From Inquilinus sp042743185 (lineage in GTDB: Bacteria; Pseudomonadota; Alphaproteobacteria; DSM-16000; Inquilinaceae), in contig NZ_JBHYMS010000007.1 of NCBI RefSeq assembly GCF_042743185.1, positions 62,001-126,000 on the forward strand: 64,000 nucleotides of DNA. The letters run 5' to 3'. The notes beneath the pieces were generated by a model. The model ran no database searches. It was given only the letters and a program-made list of their open reading frames with translations, and was not told where the DNA came from. Numbering within the stretch: position 1 is the first letter of the stretch; each line of letters starts with the position of its first letter. A program made the translations under genes and the position numbers. Shown in pieces: positions 19,029 through 27,341 of the stretch.

Positions 19029-19954
19029 CGCCGCTCTCCGGACGTCTTGGGGTAGATCAGCTGGGTCTTGTCGCCGACGATCAGCTCGATCGGCTTCTTC
19101 TGCGGCGGCGCGGGGGCCGCCGCCGGCGGCGCCGGGCCGCGGATGTCGGAGAGCTTGGCGGTGTTGTCGCCGATCAGCTGCAGGTCGTCGGCGCCGCGCA
19201 GGGACAGGTAGAAGGAGCCGAGGCTGCGGGCCAGGGCGAATTGGGCGATCTGCTCCGGCGTCATGGCCAGGCTGATGGTCCGCGACGGCTCGCCGCGACG
19301 CCCGCCGGAACCGGCGGCGGGCTCGGCCGCATTCTGGCCGGCGGCCTGGGCCAGGGCCGGATCGCCCAGGGTGGAGCCGACGGTGAGCACGAGCACGTCC
19401 TGCAGCACCGTGCGCGCCTCGCTGAGATTGCCTTCCGGCTGCTCCAGCCCGTTCTGATTGTTCAGGACGTTCTCGGGCAGCACCAGCTGGATGTCGACCT
19501 TGTCGCCGGGCCGGACGAACTGGCTGACCGCGATCTCGTCATTGGTCAGGATGCTGATGGCGCGATAGCCGGCAGGAACCAGCGCGGCGAGACCTGCCCT
19601 GGCCGGATCCGCGGAGATCGTGGAATCGAGCAGCAACTGCTGCGGCATGATATCGGCCGTCGCCACCTTGCCGACGACATCGCCGACCGCCGTGCGGGCC
19701 CCCTGGGGCACGGCCCCGGCGATCGAGGTGGTGGCCACATCCTCCCGGGTGATCTCCTGGCCCCGGGCGATGAACCGGGCCGCCGTCATGACGCCGAACA
19801 CCTTCACGTCGACGGGCGCGGGCTGACTCGTCGGGGTCGGCGCAGGAACCACGCTCACCGGCACGGAACTCTTATAGACGCCATAAGCAATCAGCGACAC
19901 CGCTCCAAGCCCGCCGAGGACCAGATAAGCTCGTGTCAGCGCATTCGTGTTCAT
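19025..19954 (-). CDS. rcpC: Flp pilus assembly protein RcpC (CpaB)
   Basis: First gene of the pilus operon: a 309-residue periplasmic protein anchored by one N-terminal helix (residues 8-26), with an SAF domain (ARFIARGQEITREDV near residues 59-74) and the RcpC/CpaB C-terminal region. CpaB/RcpC proteins associate with the secretin. No good Shine-Dalgarno is visible before the ATG at 19954. Upstream is a long AT-rich region, the likely operon promoter. No rcpB gene is seen in the locus. Confidence 0.9.
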   Translation of the reverse strand: MNTNALTRAYLVLGGLGAVSLIAYGVYKSSVPVSVVPAPTPTSQPAPVDVKVFGVMTAARFIARGQEITREDVATTSIAGAVPQGARTAVGDVVGKVATADIMPQQLLLDSTISADPARAGLAALVPAGYRAISILTNDEIAVSQFVRPGDKVDIQLVLPENVLNNQNGLEQPEGNLSEARTVLQDVLVLTVGSTLGDPALAQAAGQNAAEPAAGSGGRRGEPSRTISLAMTPEQIAQFALARSLGSFYLSLRGADDLQLIGDNTAKLSDIRGPAPPAAAPAPPQKKPIELIVGDKTQLIYPKTSGERR

Positions 19955-20200
19955 CGGCGATGGGCTTCAATGGAGATATCAAAACCACGGACCGTCCAGG
20001 CGAGAACGGCATTTTTCGAACCTACCCGCCTACCGCCTCAGAACTCCAGAATATTTGTTCATTTCCTGCATTCCTTAAAAGGTTAGCTAAACTAGCATTA
20101 ATAACCGACTATGTAACACAGATCGGACGGCGGAACAAGCTTTATTCGGCTTCCACAAAACAACGACAAATCTTACTAGAAATCGCGAAGCAGAAAAACC

Positions 20201-20218
20201 TGCATAATATGTTATGCA
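20201..20218. promoter_or_regulatory. Inverted repeat, candidate operator
   Basis: TGCATAA (20201-20207) and TTATGCA (20212-20218) form a perfect 7-bp dyad with a 4-bp spacer inside the AT-rich region upstream of the tad operon. It has the form of a dimeric repressor or activator site. The binding protein is unknown. Confidence 0.4.
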
Positions 20219-20410
20219 TGGGAAAGGATCTTCGATATCTCGGAGTGCATTCCTATATAGCCGACCGAGAGTTGCAAACTATATCGAAATATATGGAATA
20301 TTTATTTATGTCCATTTTTTTATCTAACCTCGTTTCAAGAAAACCTCCGGCCGTGTCATGGTGGCCACGACCATTGGTTGTAGACCTTGGGCGATCCTGC
20401 CTCCCGTGAA

Positions 20411-20429
20411 TCCTTAAGTACTCCTTAAG
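20411..20429. promoter_or_regulatory. Tandem direct repeat with one-helical-turn spacing
   Basis: TCCTTAAG occurs at 20411-20418 and again at 20422-20429, an 11-bp period. Direct half-sites one helical turn apart are typical of OmpR/PhoB-type response regulators. It could control the tad operon, about 460 bp away, or the rightward genes. Inferred from spacing only. Confidence 0.4.
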
Positions 20430-20571
20430 CACCCATCCGATCCGCCCCGCCATCCTGTTCATCCGTCATGAGCCGACCGCCCGCCTTCGCGCGCCCCAGC
20501 CGGCAGGCGGTCCTGGCGACTGCCACCGGCCGGGTCGATTGCCGGTTGCCAAACGCCCTCGCGCCACTAAT

Positions 20572-20587
20572 CTGCAAACGATTGCAG
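20572..20587. promoter_or_regulatory. LacI-family-type operator upstream of the thuE-like gene
   Basis: CTGCAAACGATTGCAG is a 16-bp dyad with seven of eight pairs matching and a central CG, the standard pattern of LacI/GalR-family operators (TGnAA-nCGn-TTnCA). It lies about 40 bp before the ATG of the sugar-binding protein gene, a position suited to repression. No LacI-type regulator is encoded in this window. Confidence 0.55.
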
Positions 20588-20627
20588 CGGACATCAGAAG
20601 CCGTTCGTCGAGACCACAGGAGGAACC

Positions 20628-21905
20628 ATGTCCGGGAGACACCTGACCGCTCTCGCCGCCCTCGCCCTCACCGCGGCGGCATCTCCGGCCGCCTTCGGCG
20701 CCGAGATCACCTTCGCCTGCGGCTCGACCGGCATCCAGTCCAGGCTGTGCGACGAGGCCGCCAAGGCCTGGTCGGCCAAGACCGGCAACACGGTCAAGGT
20801 CGTCGCCGCCCCGCAATCGACCTCGGAGCAGCTGGCCCTCTACCAGCAGTTCCTCACCGGCAAGTCGAGCGACATCGACGTGTTCCAGGTCGACGTGATC
20901 TGGCCCGGCATCCTGGGCAGCCACTTCGTCGACCTGAAGCAGTATGTGGACCAGGCCACGATCGACCAGCATTTCCCGAACATCGTCCAGGGGCTGACCC
21001 GTGACGGCCAGCTGCTGGCCCTGCCCTGGTATACGGATGCCGGGCTGCTGTACTATCGCCAGGATCTCCTGGACAAATACAAGCTCGAGGTGCCCGAGAC
21101 CTGGAGTCAGCTGACCGAGACCGCCAAGACCATCCAGGACGGCGAACGGCAGGCCGGCAACGACCGCTTCTTCGGCTTCGTCTTCCAGGGCAGGGCCTAT
21201 GAGGGGCTGACCTGCGATGCGCTGGAATGGATCGTCAGCTTCGGCGGCGGCACCGTCGTCGGCCCCGACGGCAAGATCACGGTCGACAACCCGCAGGCGG
21301 CCAAGGCGCTGGACACGGCCGCCTCCTGGGTCGGCACCATCGCCCCCGACGGCGTGCTGAACTATATCGAGGAGGACGCCCGCGGCGTGTTCCAGTCCGG
21401 CAACGCCGCCTTCATGCGCAACTGGCCCTACGCCGCAAGCCTGGCGGAATCGGCGGACAGCCCGGTCAAGGGCAAGGTCGGATACGCACCGCTGCCGAAG
21501 GGCGACGGCGAAGACGCCCGCCACGCCGCGACGCTCGGCGGCTGGCAGATCGCGGTCTCGAAATACTCCGAGAATCCCAAGGAGGCGGCGGCCTTCGCCC
21601 TCTACCTGACCTCCAGGGACGAGCAGAAGCGCCGGGCGATGGAAGGCGGCTACCAGCCGACCATTCCGGCGCTGTACGAGGACGCCGAGCTGCTGGAGAA
21701 GCGGCCCTTCTTCAAGACGACGCGCCAGATCCTGGAGAGCGCCGTGGCCCGGCCGTCGGCGGTGACGGGCGAGCGCTACAGCGAGGTCTCGTCGCTGTTC
21801 TGGAACGCGGTCCACAACACCCTGTCGAAGCAGGGCGACGGCGCCGCCAACCTGGCACAGTTGCAGAAGGACCTGAACCGGCTCAGCCGCGGCGGCCGCT
21901 GGTGA
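20628..21905 (+). CDS. Sugar ABC transporter substrate-binding protein, trehalose/maltose type
   Basis: Periplasmic binding protein of family 1 (MalE/ThuE-like), 425 residues. It has a signal peptide cleaved near residue 24 (AAFGA) and the typical pattern FLTGKSSDIDVFQVDVIWPG with LPWYTDAGLLYYRQDLLDKY. AGGAGG lies 5-6 bp before the ATG. It is followed by a Gfo/Idh/MocA dehydrogenase and a ThuA-like gene, the same neighbours as thuE in rhizobial trehalose operons, but the permease and ATPase genes thuF, thuG and thuK are absent here. Trehalose or a related disaccharide is the inferred ligand. Confidence 0.85.
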   Translation: MSGRHLTALAALALTAAASPAAFGAEITFACGSTGIQSRLCDEAAKAWSAKTGNTVKVVAAPQSTSEQLALYQQFLTGKSSDIDVFQVDVIWPGILGSHFVDLKQYVDQATIDQHFPNIVQGLTRDGQLLALPWYTDAGLLYYRQDLLDKYKLEVPETWSQLTETAKTIQDGERQAGNDRFFGFVFQGRAYEGLTCDALEWIVSFGGGTVVGPDGKITVDNPQAAKALDTAASWVGTIAPDGVLNYIEEDARGVFQSGNAAFMRNWPYAASLAESADSPVKGKVGYAPLPKGDGEDARHAATLGGWQIAVSKYSENPKEAAAFALYLTSRDEQKRRAMEGGYQPTIPALYEDAELLEKRPFFKTTRQILESAVARPSAVTGERYSEVSSLFWNAVHNTLSKQGDGAANLAQLQKDLNRLSRGGRW

Positions 21906-21934
21906 GCCTCACGGGATAACGGAAGGAAGACGGA

Positions 21935-22969
21935 ATGTCGGTCAAGGTCATCCAGGTCGGCCTCGGCGGCTGGGGCATGAACTGGGCCCACACCATCCTG
22001 CCGCAGGTCAAGGCGGTCGATGTGGTCGGCTTCGTCGATGCCAGCCCGGAGGCGCTGAAGCGGGCCGAGGAGACGCTGGGCCTGGCCGAGGACAGGTGCT
22101 TCCCCAGCCTCGACGCCGCCATCGCCGCGGTCGAGGCCGAGGCGGTGCTGGCGGTGCTGCCGACCGCCGGGCACAAGAGCGTCAGCGAGGCGGCGCTCAA
22201 GGCCGGCAAGCACGTGCTGGTCGAGAAGCCCTTCACCTCGACGCTGGAGGAGGCGCAGGAACTGATCGACCTGGCCGAGCGGGTCGACCGGATCCTGATG
22301 GTCAGCCAGAACTATCGGTACATGTCGGCGGTGCGGACGGTGGCCGACCTGGTGCGCGACGGCACCTACGGCCGGCCGCTGTCGGCGCTGATCGACTTCC
22401 GGCAGAACTGGAAGGTGACCGGGCACCGCTACCACGACATCCCCGGCCCGCTGCTGCTGGACATGGCGATCCACCATTTCGACCTGATGCGCATGATCTT
22501 CGGCGAGAACGTGCAGCGGGTCGCCTGCCGCAGCTGGAACACGCCGGACAGCCCGTTCAAGGACCATGCGGCGGCGCATGCGCTGCTGGCGCTCGAGAGC
22601 GGGCTGATGGTGTCCTACAACGGATCCTGGGTGTCGCGCGGCACGCCGACCACCTGGACCGGGGAATGGGCAGTCGAATGCGAGGACGGGCAGCTGGTGT
22701 GGCAGGCCCGCGGCATGGGCGGCGAGATCGCCGACAAGCTGGCGCTGCGCAAGCCGGACGGGTCGGTCCGGGACCTGCCGATGAAGCCGCTGGCGCTGAT
22801 CGACCGGGCCGGCACGCTGAACGCCTTCGCCGCCGCTGTCCGCGGCCAGCCGCCGCGCTACTTCACCTCGGGCGAGGACAACATCCACTCCCTCGCCACC
22901 AGCTTCGCCTGCATGCGGTCGGGCGCCCAGGACGGCACATGGGTGTCGCTGTCCGAAATTCTCCCCTGA
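21935..22969 (+). CDS. Gfo/Idh/MocA family oxidoreductase (ThuB-like)
   Basis: NAD(P)-dependent sugar dehydrogenase of 344 residues. The N-terminal Rossmann fold has VGLGGWGMNW at residues 9-18, the family EKP motif is in VLVEKPFTSTL near residue 97, and the active-site DMAIHHFDL (about residues 174-182) supplies the catalytic His and Asp. The place between a sugar-binding protein and ThuA suggests a ThuB role, oxidising a disaccharide such as trehalose to the 3-keto form. It starts 29 bp after the binding-protein gene. Confidence 0.85.
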   Translation: MSVKVIQVGLGGWGMNWAHTILPQVKAVDVVGFVDASPEALKRAEETLGLAEDRCFPSLDAAIAAVEAEAVLAVLPTAGHKSVSEAALKAGKHVLVEKPFTSTLEEAQELIDLAERVDRILMVSQNYRYMSAVRTVADLVRDGTYGRPLSALIDFRQNWKVTGHRYHDIPGPLLLDMAIHHFDLMRMIFGENVQRVACRSWNTPDSPFKDHAAAHALLALESGLMVSYNGSWVSRGTPTTWTGEWAVECEDGQLVWQARGMGGEIADKLALRKPDGSVRDLPMKPLALIDRAGTLNAFAAAVRGQPPRYFTSGEDNIHSLATSFACMRSGAQDGTWVSLSEILP

Positions 22970-22994
22970 CCGTTTCAATCCGGAGACAAGCGAC

Positions 22995-23732
22995 ATGGCC
23001 CTTCCCCGCCTGCTGGTCTGGAACGAGTACCGGCACGAGCTGCAGAACCCCGAGGTCTCGGCCCTCTATCCCGACGGCATCCACGAGGCCATCGCCGATC
23101 CGCTGCGCCAGCGCGGCTTCCCGGTCGCGACCGCGACGCTGGACCAGCCCGAGCACGGGCTGACCGACGAGGTGCTGAACGGCGCCGACGTGCTGCTGTG
23201 GTGGGGCCACAAGGCCCATGAGGACGTGTCGGACGCCGTGGTCGAGCGCGTCCGCCGCCACGTCATGGGCGGACTCGGCCTGATCGTGCTGCATTCCGGC
23301 CACTACTCGAAGATCTTCCGCCGGCTGATGGGCACCAGCTGCAGCGTCAACTGGCGGGTACACGGCAAGGACGGCGAGACCGAGCGGATCTGGGTGACCG
23401 CCCCGGCCCATCCGATCGCCGCTGGGCTCGACCGCTACATCGAGATCCCGCAGGAGGAGATGTATGGCGAATTCTTCGACGTGCCGGAGCCGGACGAGCT
23501 GGTCTTCGTCAGCTGGTTCAAGGGCGGCGAGGTGTTCCGCAGCGGCCTGACCTATCGCCGCGGCTACGGCCGGATCTTCTACTTCCGCCCGGGGCACGAG
23601 ACCTTCCCGAGCTACCACAACGCCGAGGTGCAGACGGTGATCGCCAATGCCGCGTCCTGGGCCGCCCAGCCCGGGGTGAGGCGCACGCCGCCGGACAACA
23701 TGCGGCGGGACCCGATCGAGGCGATCGGCTAG
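22995..23732 (+). CDS. ThuA-domain trehalose-utilisation protein
   Basis: A 245-residue ThuA-like protein with a class I glutamine-amidotransferase-like fold but no obvious catalytic cysteine triad. Recognisable ThuA features are the ADVLLWWGHKAHEDV segment, GLIVLHSGHYSKIF and GRIFYFRPGHE, whose histidines are the conserved ones in the family. ThuA works with ThuB in trehalose and sucrose use in rhizobia. It lies 26 bp after the dehydrogenase gene in the same operon. Confidence 0.88.
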   Translation: MALPRLLVWNEYRHELQNPEVSALYPDGIHEAIADPLRQRGFPVATATLDQPEHGLTDEVLNGADVLLWWGHKAHEDVSDAVVERVRRHVMGGLGLIVLHSGHYSKIFRRLMGTSCSVNWRVHGKDGETERIWVTAPAHPIAAGLDRYIEIPQEEMYGEFFDVPEPDELVFVSWFKGGEVFRSGLTYRRGYGRIFYFRPGHETFPSYHNAEVQTVIANAASWAAQPGVRRTPPDNMRRDPIEAIG

Positions 23733-23884
23733 CCGCCGCGCATAAAATGTATCCAATCTGACCCGGCGATTGCATTCAATCCGGGCAGACCGGACCGGGA
23801 TCGCCGGTGCCGACAGCCCGCCGGCGATCCTGGCCCGCTGCTTGCGTGTGCGCTGCCCGACGACAATCGGGAGCCGGCAGCGAC

Positions 23885-25492
23885 ATGCGACACTTCATCC
23901 TCAAGGCGGCCGTGGCGGCCATGCTCGCCGTCACGGCCTGCGGCGGCGCCCAGGCGCAGGGCACCCTGCGCATCGGCATGACCGCGTCCGACATCCCGCT
24001 GACCACCGGCCAGACGGACAATGGCGGCGAGGGCATGCGCTTCATGGGCTATACGGTCTATGACGCGCTGATCAACTGGGACCTGTCGAGCGCGACCGGA
24101 CCGTCCGAGCTGACCCCCGGGCTCGCCACCTCCTGGGGGCTGGACCCCGGCGATCCGACCAGGACCAAGTGGCTGTTCAAGCTGCGCCAGGGCGTCAAGT
24201 TCCACGATGGCTCCGACTTCACCGCCGACGCGGTGGTGTGGAACCTCGACAAGCTCCTGAAGACCGACAGCCCGCAATACGACCAGCGCCAGTCGGCTCA
24301 AGGCAAGTCGCGCATCCCGTCGGTCGCGTCGTACCGCGTGGTCGATCCTCTGACCGTCGAGATCGTCACCAAGGCGCCGGACGCCACCCTGCCCTACCAG
24401 CTGGCCTGGATCATGATGTCCTCGCCCGCCCAATGGGAGAAGGTCGGGCGCAGCTGGGAGGCCTTCGCCAGGACCCCGTCCGGCACCGGCCCGTGGAAGC
24501 TCGTGGCCTTCATGCCGCGTGAGCGGGCCGAGCTGGTGCCGAACCCGGACTATTGGGACGAGGCCCGGGTGCCGAAGCTCGACAAGCTGGTGCTGCTGCC
24601 CCTGCCCGAAGCCAACGCCCGGGTCGCCGCACTGCGCTCCGGCCAGGTCGACTGGATCGAGGCGCCGGCGCCGGACGCGGTCGACTCGCTGAAGGCCGCC
24701 GGCTTCCAGATCGTCACCAACGCCTATCCGCACAACTGGACCTGGCACCTGTCACGGGCCGAGGGCTCGCCCTGGAACGACATCCGCATCCGCAAGGCGG
24801 CCAATCTGGCGATCGACCGCGACGGCATGACGGAGATGCTGTCCGGTCTGATGATCCCGGCCCAGGGTTTCCTGCCGCCGGGCCATCCCTGGTTCGGTCA
24901 TCCGAGCTTCGAGCTGAAATATGATCCCGAGGCGGCCAAGGCGCTGATGGCCGAGGCCGGCTACGGCCCAGACCATCCGCTCAAGACCAAGATCCTGATC
25001 TCCTCCTCCGGCTCCGGCCAGATGCAGCCGCTGCCGATGAACGAGTTCATCCAGCAGAACCTCGCCGAGATCGGCATCCAGGTCGAGTTCGAGGTGGTGG
25101 AGTGGAACCAGCTGATCAACATCTGGCGGGCCGGCGCGAAGGACCCCAGCGCCCGCGGCGCCACCGGCATGAACTACTCCTATTTCATCCAGGACCCCTT
25201 CACCGGCTTCATCCGGCACCTGCAGTGCAACCTGGCGGCGCCGGCCGGCACCAACTGGGGCGCCTATTGCGATCCGGAGATGGACGCGCTGTTCGACCAG
25301 GTGCGCCAGACCTTCGACCCGGCGGAACAGGCCAAGGTGCTGCAGAAGATCCACGAGAAATACGTGAACGACGCCCTGTTCCTGATGGTGGCGCATGACG
25401 TCAACGCCCGGGCCATGAGCGGCAAGGTGAAGGGCTTCGTCCAGGCCCAGAACTGGTTCCAGGACTTCTCCCCGATCACCGTGGAACCCTGA
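23885..25492 (+). CDS. Peptide/opine ABC transporter substrate-binding protein (family 5)
   Basis: Periplasmic DppA/OppA-type binding protein of 535 residues. The N-terminus is an export signal; it can be read as signal peptidase I (cleavage after AQA) or as a lipobox (VTAC). The family 5 hallmark appears in TKWLFKLRQGVKFHDGSDFTADAVVWNLDKL. The ATG at 23885 directly precedes the signal sequence, with GGGAG upstream. It starts a five-gene operon for uptake of a peptide or similar solute; the ligand is not predictable. Confidence 0.9.
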   Translation: MRHFILKAAVAAMLAVTACGGAQAQGTLRIGMTASDIPLTTGQTDNGGEGMRFMGYTVYDALINWDLSSATGPSELTPGLATSWGLDPGDPTRTKWLFKLRQGVKFHDGSDFTADAVVWNLDKLLKTDSPQYDQRQSAQGKSRIPSVASYRVVDPLTVEIVTKAPDATLPYQLAWIMMSSPAQWEKVGRSWEAFARTPSGTGPWKLVAFMPRERAELVPNPDYWDEARVPKLDKLVLLPLPEANARVAALRSGQVDWIEAPAPDAVDSLKAAGFQIVTNAYPHNWTWHLSRAEGSPWNDIRIRKAANLAIDRDGMTEMLSGLMIPAQGFLPPGHPWFGHPSFELKYDPEAAKALMAEAGYGPDHPLKTKILISSSGSGQMQPLPMNEFIQQNLAEIGIQVEFEVVEWNQLINIWRAGAKDPSARGATGMNYSYFIQDPFTGFIRHLQCNLAAPAGTNWGAYCDPEMDALFDQVRQTFDPAEQAKVLQKIHEKYVNDALFLMVAHDVNARAMSGKVKGFVQAQNWFQDFSPITVEP

Positions 25493-25511
25493 CGCCGGCG
25501 GGAACCGAGCG

Positions 25512-26465
25512 ATGCTCCTCTACGTCCTGCGACGTCTGCTCTACGTCCTGCCGGTGGCGCTCGGCGTCAGCCTGGTGTGCTTCCTGCTGGTCCATCTGGC
25601 GCCGGGCGACCCGCTGACCGCGGTGATGCCGATCGACGCCACGGCCGAGCAGCAGGCCGAGATGCGGGCGGCCTACGGCTTCGACCGGCCGCTGCCGGTG
25701 CAGTACGGGTTGTGGCTGTGGAAGGTGGCGCAGGGCGATCTCGGCCGGTCGATCGCCACCGGCCGGCCGGTGGCATCGGAGGTCGGGCGGGCGGTGGGGA
25801 ACTCCCTGATCCTCGCCGCCGCCGCCACGCTGATCGGCTTCACCTTCGGCACCTTCTTCGGCTTCGTCGCCGGCTATTTCCGCGGCAGCCCGCTGGACAA
25901 GGCGGCCTCCGCCCTCTCCGTCCTCGGGGTCAGCGTGCCGCATTACTGGCTCGGCATCGTGCTGGTGATCGTGTTCTCGGCCACGCTCGGCTGGCTGCCG
26001 CCGACCGGGGCCGGGCCGGACGGCTCGGGCAACTGGCGGCCCGATCTCGACCATCTCCGCTACCTGGTCCTGCCCGCCGTCACCATGTCGGTGATCCCGA
26101 TGGGCATTATCGCCCGGACGGTGCGGGCGATGGTCGGCGATATCCTGAACCAGGAGTTCGTCCAGGCCCTGCGCGCCAAGGGGCTGGGCGAGCGCAGCGT
26201 GCTGGCCCATGTGGTGCGCAACGCCGCGCCGACCGCCCTGGCGGTGATGGGGCTGCAGCTCGGCTATCTGCTCGGCGGCTCGATCCTGATCGAGACGGTG
26301 TTCGCCTGGCCGGGCACCGGCTTCCTGCTCAACGCCGCGATCTTCCAGCGCGACCTGCCGCTGCTGCAGGGCACCATCCTGGTGCTGGCCCTGATCTTCG
26401 TGTTCCTCAACCTCCTGGTCGATGTGCTGCAGACCGCGCTCGACCCGCGCATCCAGCGGGGCTGA
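25512..26465 (+). CDS. Peptide ABC transporter permease (DppB type)
   Basis: A 317-residue inner-membrane permease with the typical N-terminus (MLLYVLRRLLYVLPVALGVS), six helices and the EAA loop (ALRAKGLGERSVLAHVVRNAAPTA) that contacts the ATPases. It begins 19 bp after the binding-protein gene and ends 3 bp before the next permease. Confidence 0.95.
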   Translation: MLLYVLRRLLYVLPVALGVSLVCFLLVHLAPGDPLTAVMPIDATAEQQAEMRAAYGFDRPLPVQYGLWLWKVAQGDLGRSIATGRPVASEVGRAVGNSLILAAAATLIGFTFGTFFGFVAGYFRGSPLDKAASALSVLGVSVPHYWLGIVLVIVFSATLGWLPPTGAGPDGSGNWRPDLDHLRYLVLPAVTMSVIPMGIIARTVRAMVGDILNQEFVQALRAKGLGERSVLAHVVRNAAPTALAVMGLQLGYLLGGSILIETVFAWPGTGFLLNAAIFQRDLPLLQGTILVLALIFVFLNLLVDVLQTALDPRIQRG

Positions 26466-26468
26466 CCG

Positions 26469-27341
26469 ATGACGGCGATCGCCGAAACCATGAGCCCCGC
26501 GCGGCGCGGCTACTGGGCGAATGTCGGGCGGCGGCTGCTGCGCGATCCGGTCGCCATGATCGCGCTGGCCGTGATCGTCGCGATCGTCCTGGCGGCGGTG
26601 CTGGCGCCCTGGATCGCCCCGGCCGACCCGGTCAAGGGCACCATGGCCCGGCGGCTGAAGCCGGTGGGCTTCCCCGGCTATCCGCTGGGGGCGGACGAGC
26701 TGGGCCGCGACATGCTGACCCGGCTGATCTATGGCGGCCGGCTGTCGCTGTTCCTGGGGGTGACGCCGGTGCTGTTCGCCTTCGTCCTGGGATCCGGCAT
26801 CGGCATCGCCGCCGGCTATGTCGGCGGCCGGATCAACACGCTGGTGATGCGCGTCATCGACGTGTTCTTCGCCTTCCCCTCGGTGCTGCTGGCGATCGCG
26901 CTGTCGGGCGCGCTCGGCGCCGGCATCCTGAACGCGATCGTGTCGCTGACCGTCGTCTTCGTGCCGCAGATCGCGCGGGTGGCCGAAAGCGTCACCACCC
27001 AGATCCGCAGCCGCGACTATGTCGAGGCGGCGCGCCTGTCCGGCGCCGGCCCGGTCACCATCATCCGGGTCCATGTCCTCGGCAACGTGCTGGGGCCGAT
27101 CTTCGTCTACGCCACCAGCCTGATCAGCGTGTCGATGATCCTGTCCTCGGGGCTGTCCTTCCTCGGCCTCGGGGTCAAGCCGCCGGAGCCGGAATGGGGC
27201 CTGATGCTGAACACCCTGCGCACCGCGATCTATTCCCAGCCGCTGGTCGCGGCTTTGCCCGGGGCCATGATCTTCCTCACCTCGATCTCCTTCAACCTGT
27301 TCTCCGACGGGCTGCGCACGGCCATGGAGGTGAAGTCGTGA
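26469..27341 (+). CDS. Peptide ABC transporter permease (DppC type)
   Basis: A 290-residue second permease. It shows the DppC N-terminal pattern (LLRDPVAMIALAVIV), the LGADELGRDMLTRLIYGGR motif and the EAA loop around RSRDYVEAARLSGAGPVTI. It forms the heterodimeric channel with the preceding permease. Its TGA overlaps the GTG start of the next gene. Confidence 0.95.
   Translation: MTAIAETMSPARRGYWANVGRRLLRDPVAMIALAVIVAIVLAAVLAPWIAPADPVKGTMARRLKPVGFPGYPLGADELGRDMLTRLIYGGRLSLFLGVTPVLFAFVLGSGIGIAAGYVGGRINTLVMRVIDVFFAFPSVLLAIALSGALGAGILNAIVSLTVVFVPQIARVAESVTTQIRSRDYVEAARLSGAGPVTIIRVHVLGNVLGPIFVYATSLISVSMILSSGLSFLGLGVKPPEPEWGLMLNTLRTAIYSQPLVAALPGAMIFLTSISFNLFSDGLRTAMEVKS

Larger units (their letters stand above)
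19955..20571. promoter_or_regulatory. AT-rich intergenic control region between the tad operon and the thu-like cluster
   Basis: About 620 bp without a credible gene and far richer in A+T than the surroundings, especially 20041-20340. It separates divergent transcription units, so it must hold the tad promoter (leftward) and probably part of the control of the rightward sugar genes. It contains an inverted repeat at 20201-20218 and a direct repeat at 20411-20429. Short open frames here lack ribosome-binding sites and the genome's codon bias. Confidence 0.6.

Noticed and set aside
19933..20409. A 158-codon plus-strand frame in the AT-rich region
   Set aside because: No Shine-Dalgarno, no recognisable domain, and it begins inside rcpC; AT-rich DNA here is better explained as a control region.
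20253..20462. A 69-codon minus-strand frame upstream of the tad operon
   Set aside because: No ribosome-binding site and no similarity to any small protein I know; codon use does not fit the genome.
23763..23807. 8-bp inverted copies of CCGGCGAT upstream of the peptide-binding protein gene, with a third copy at 23821
   Set aside because: GC-rich words of this kind recur by chance in this genome, and the spacing is irregular.
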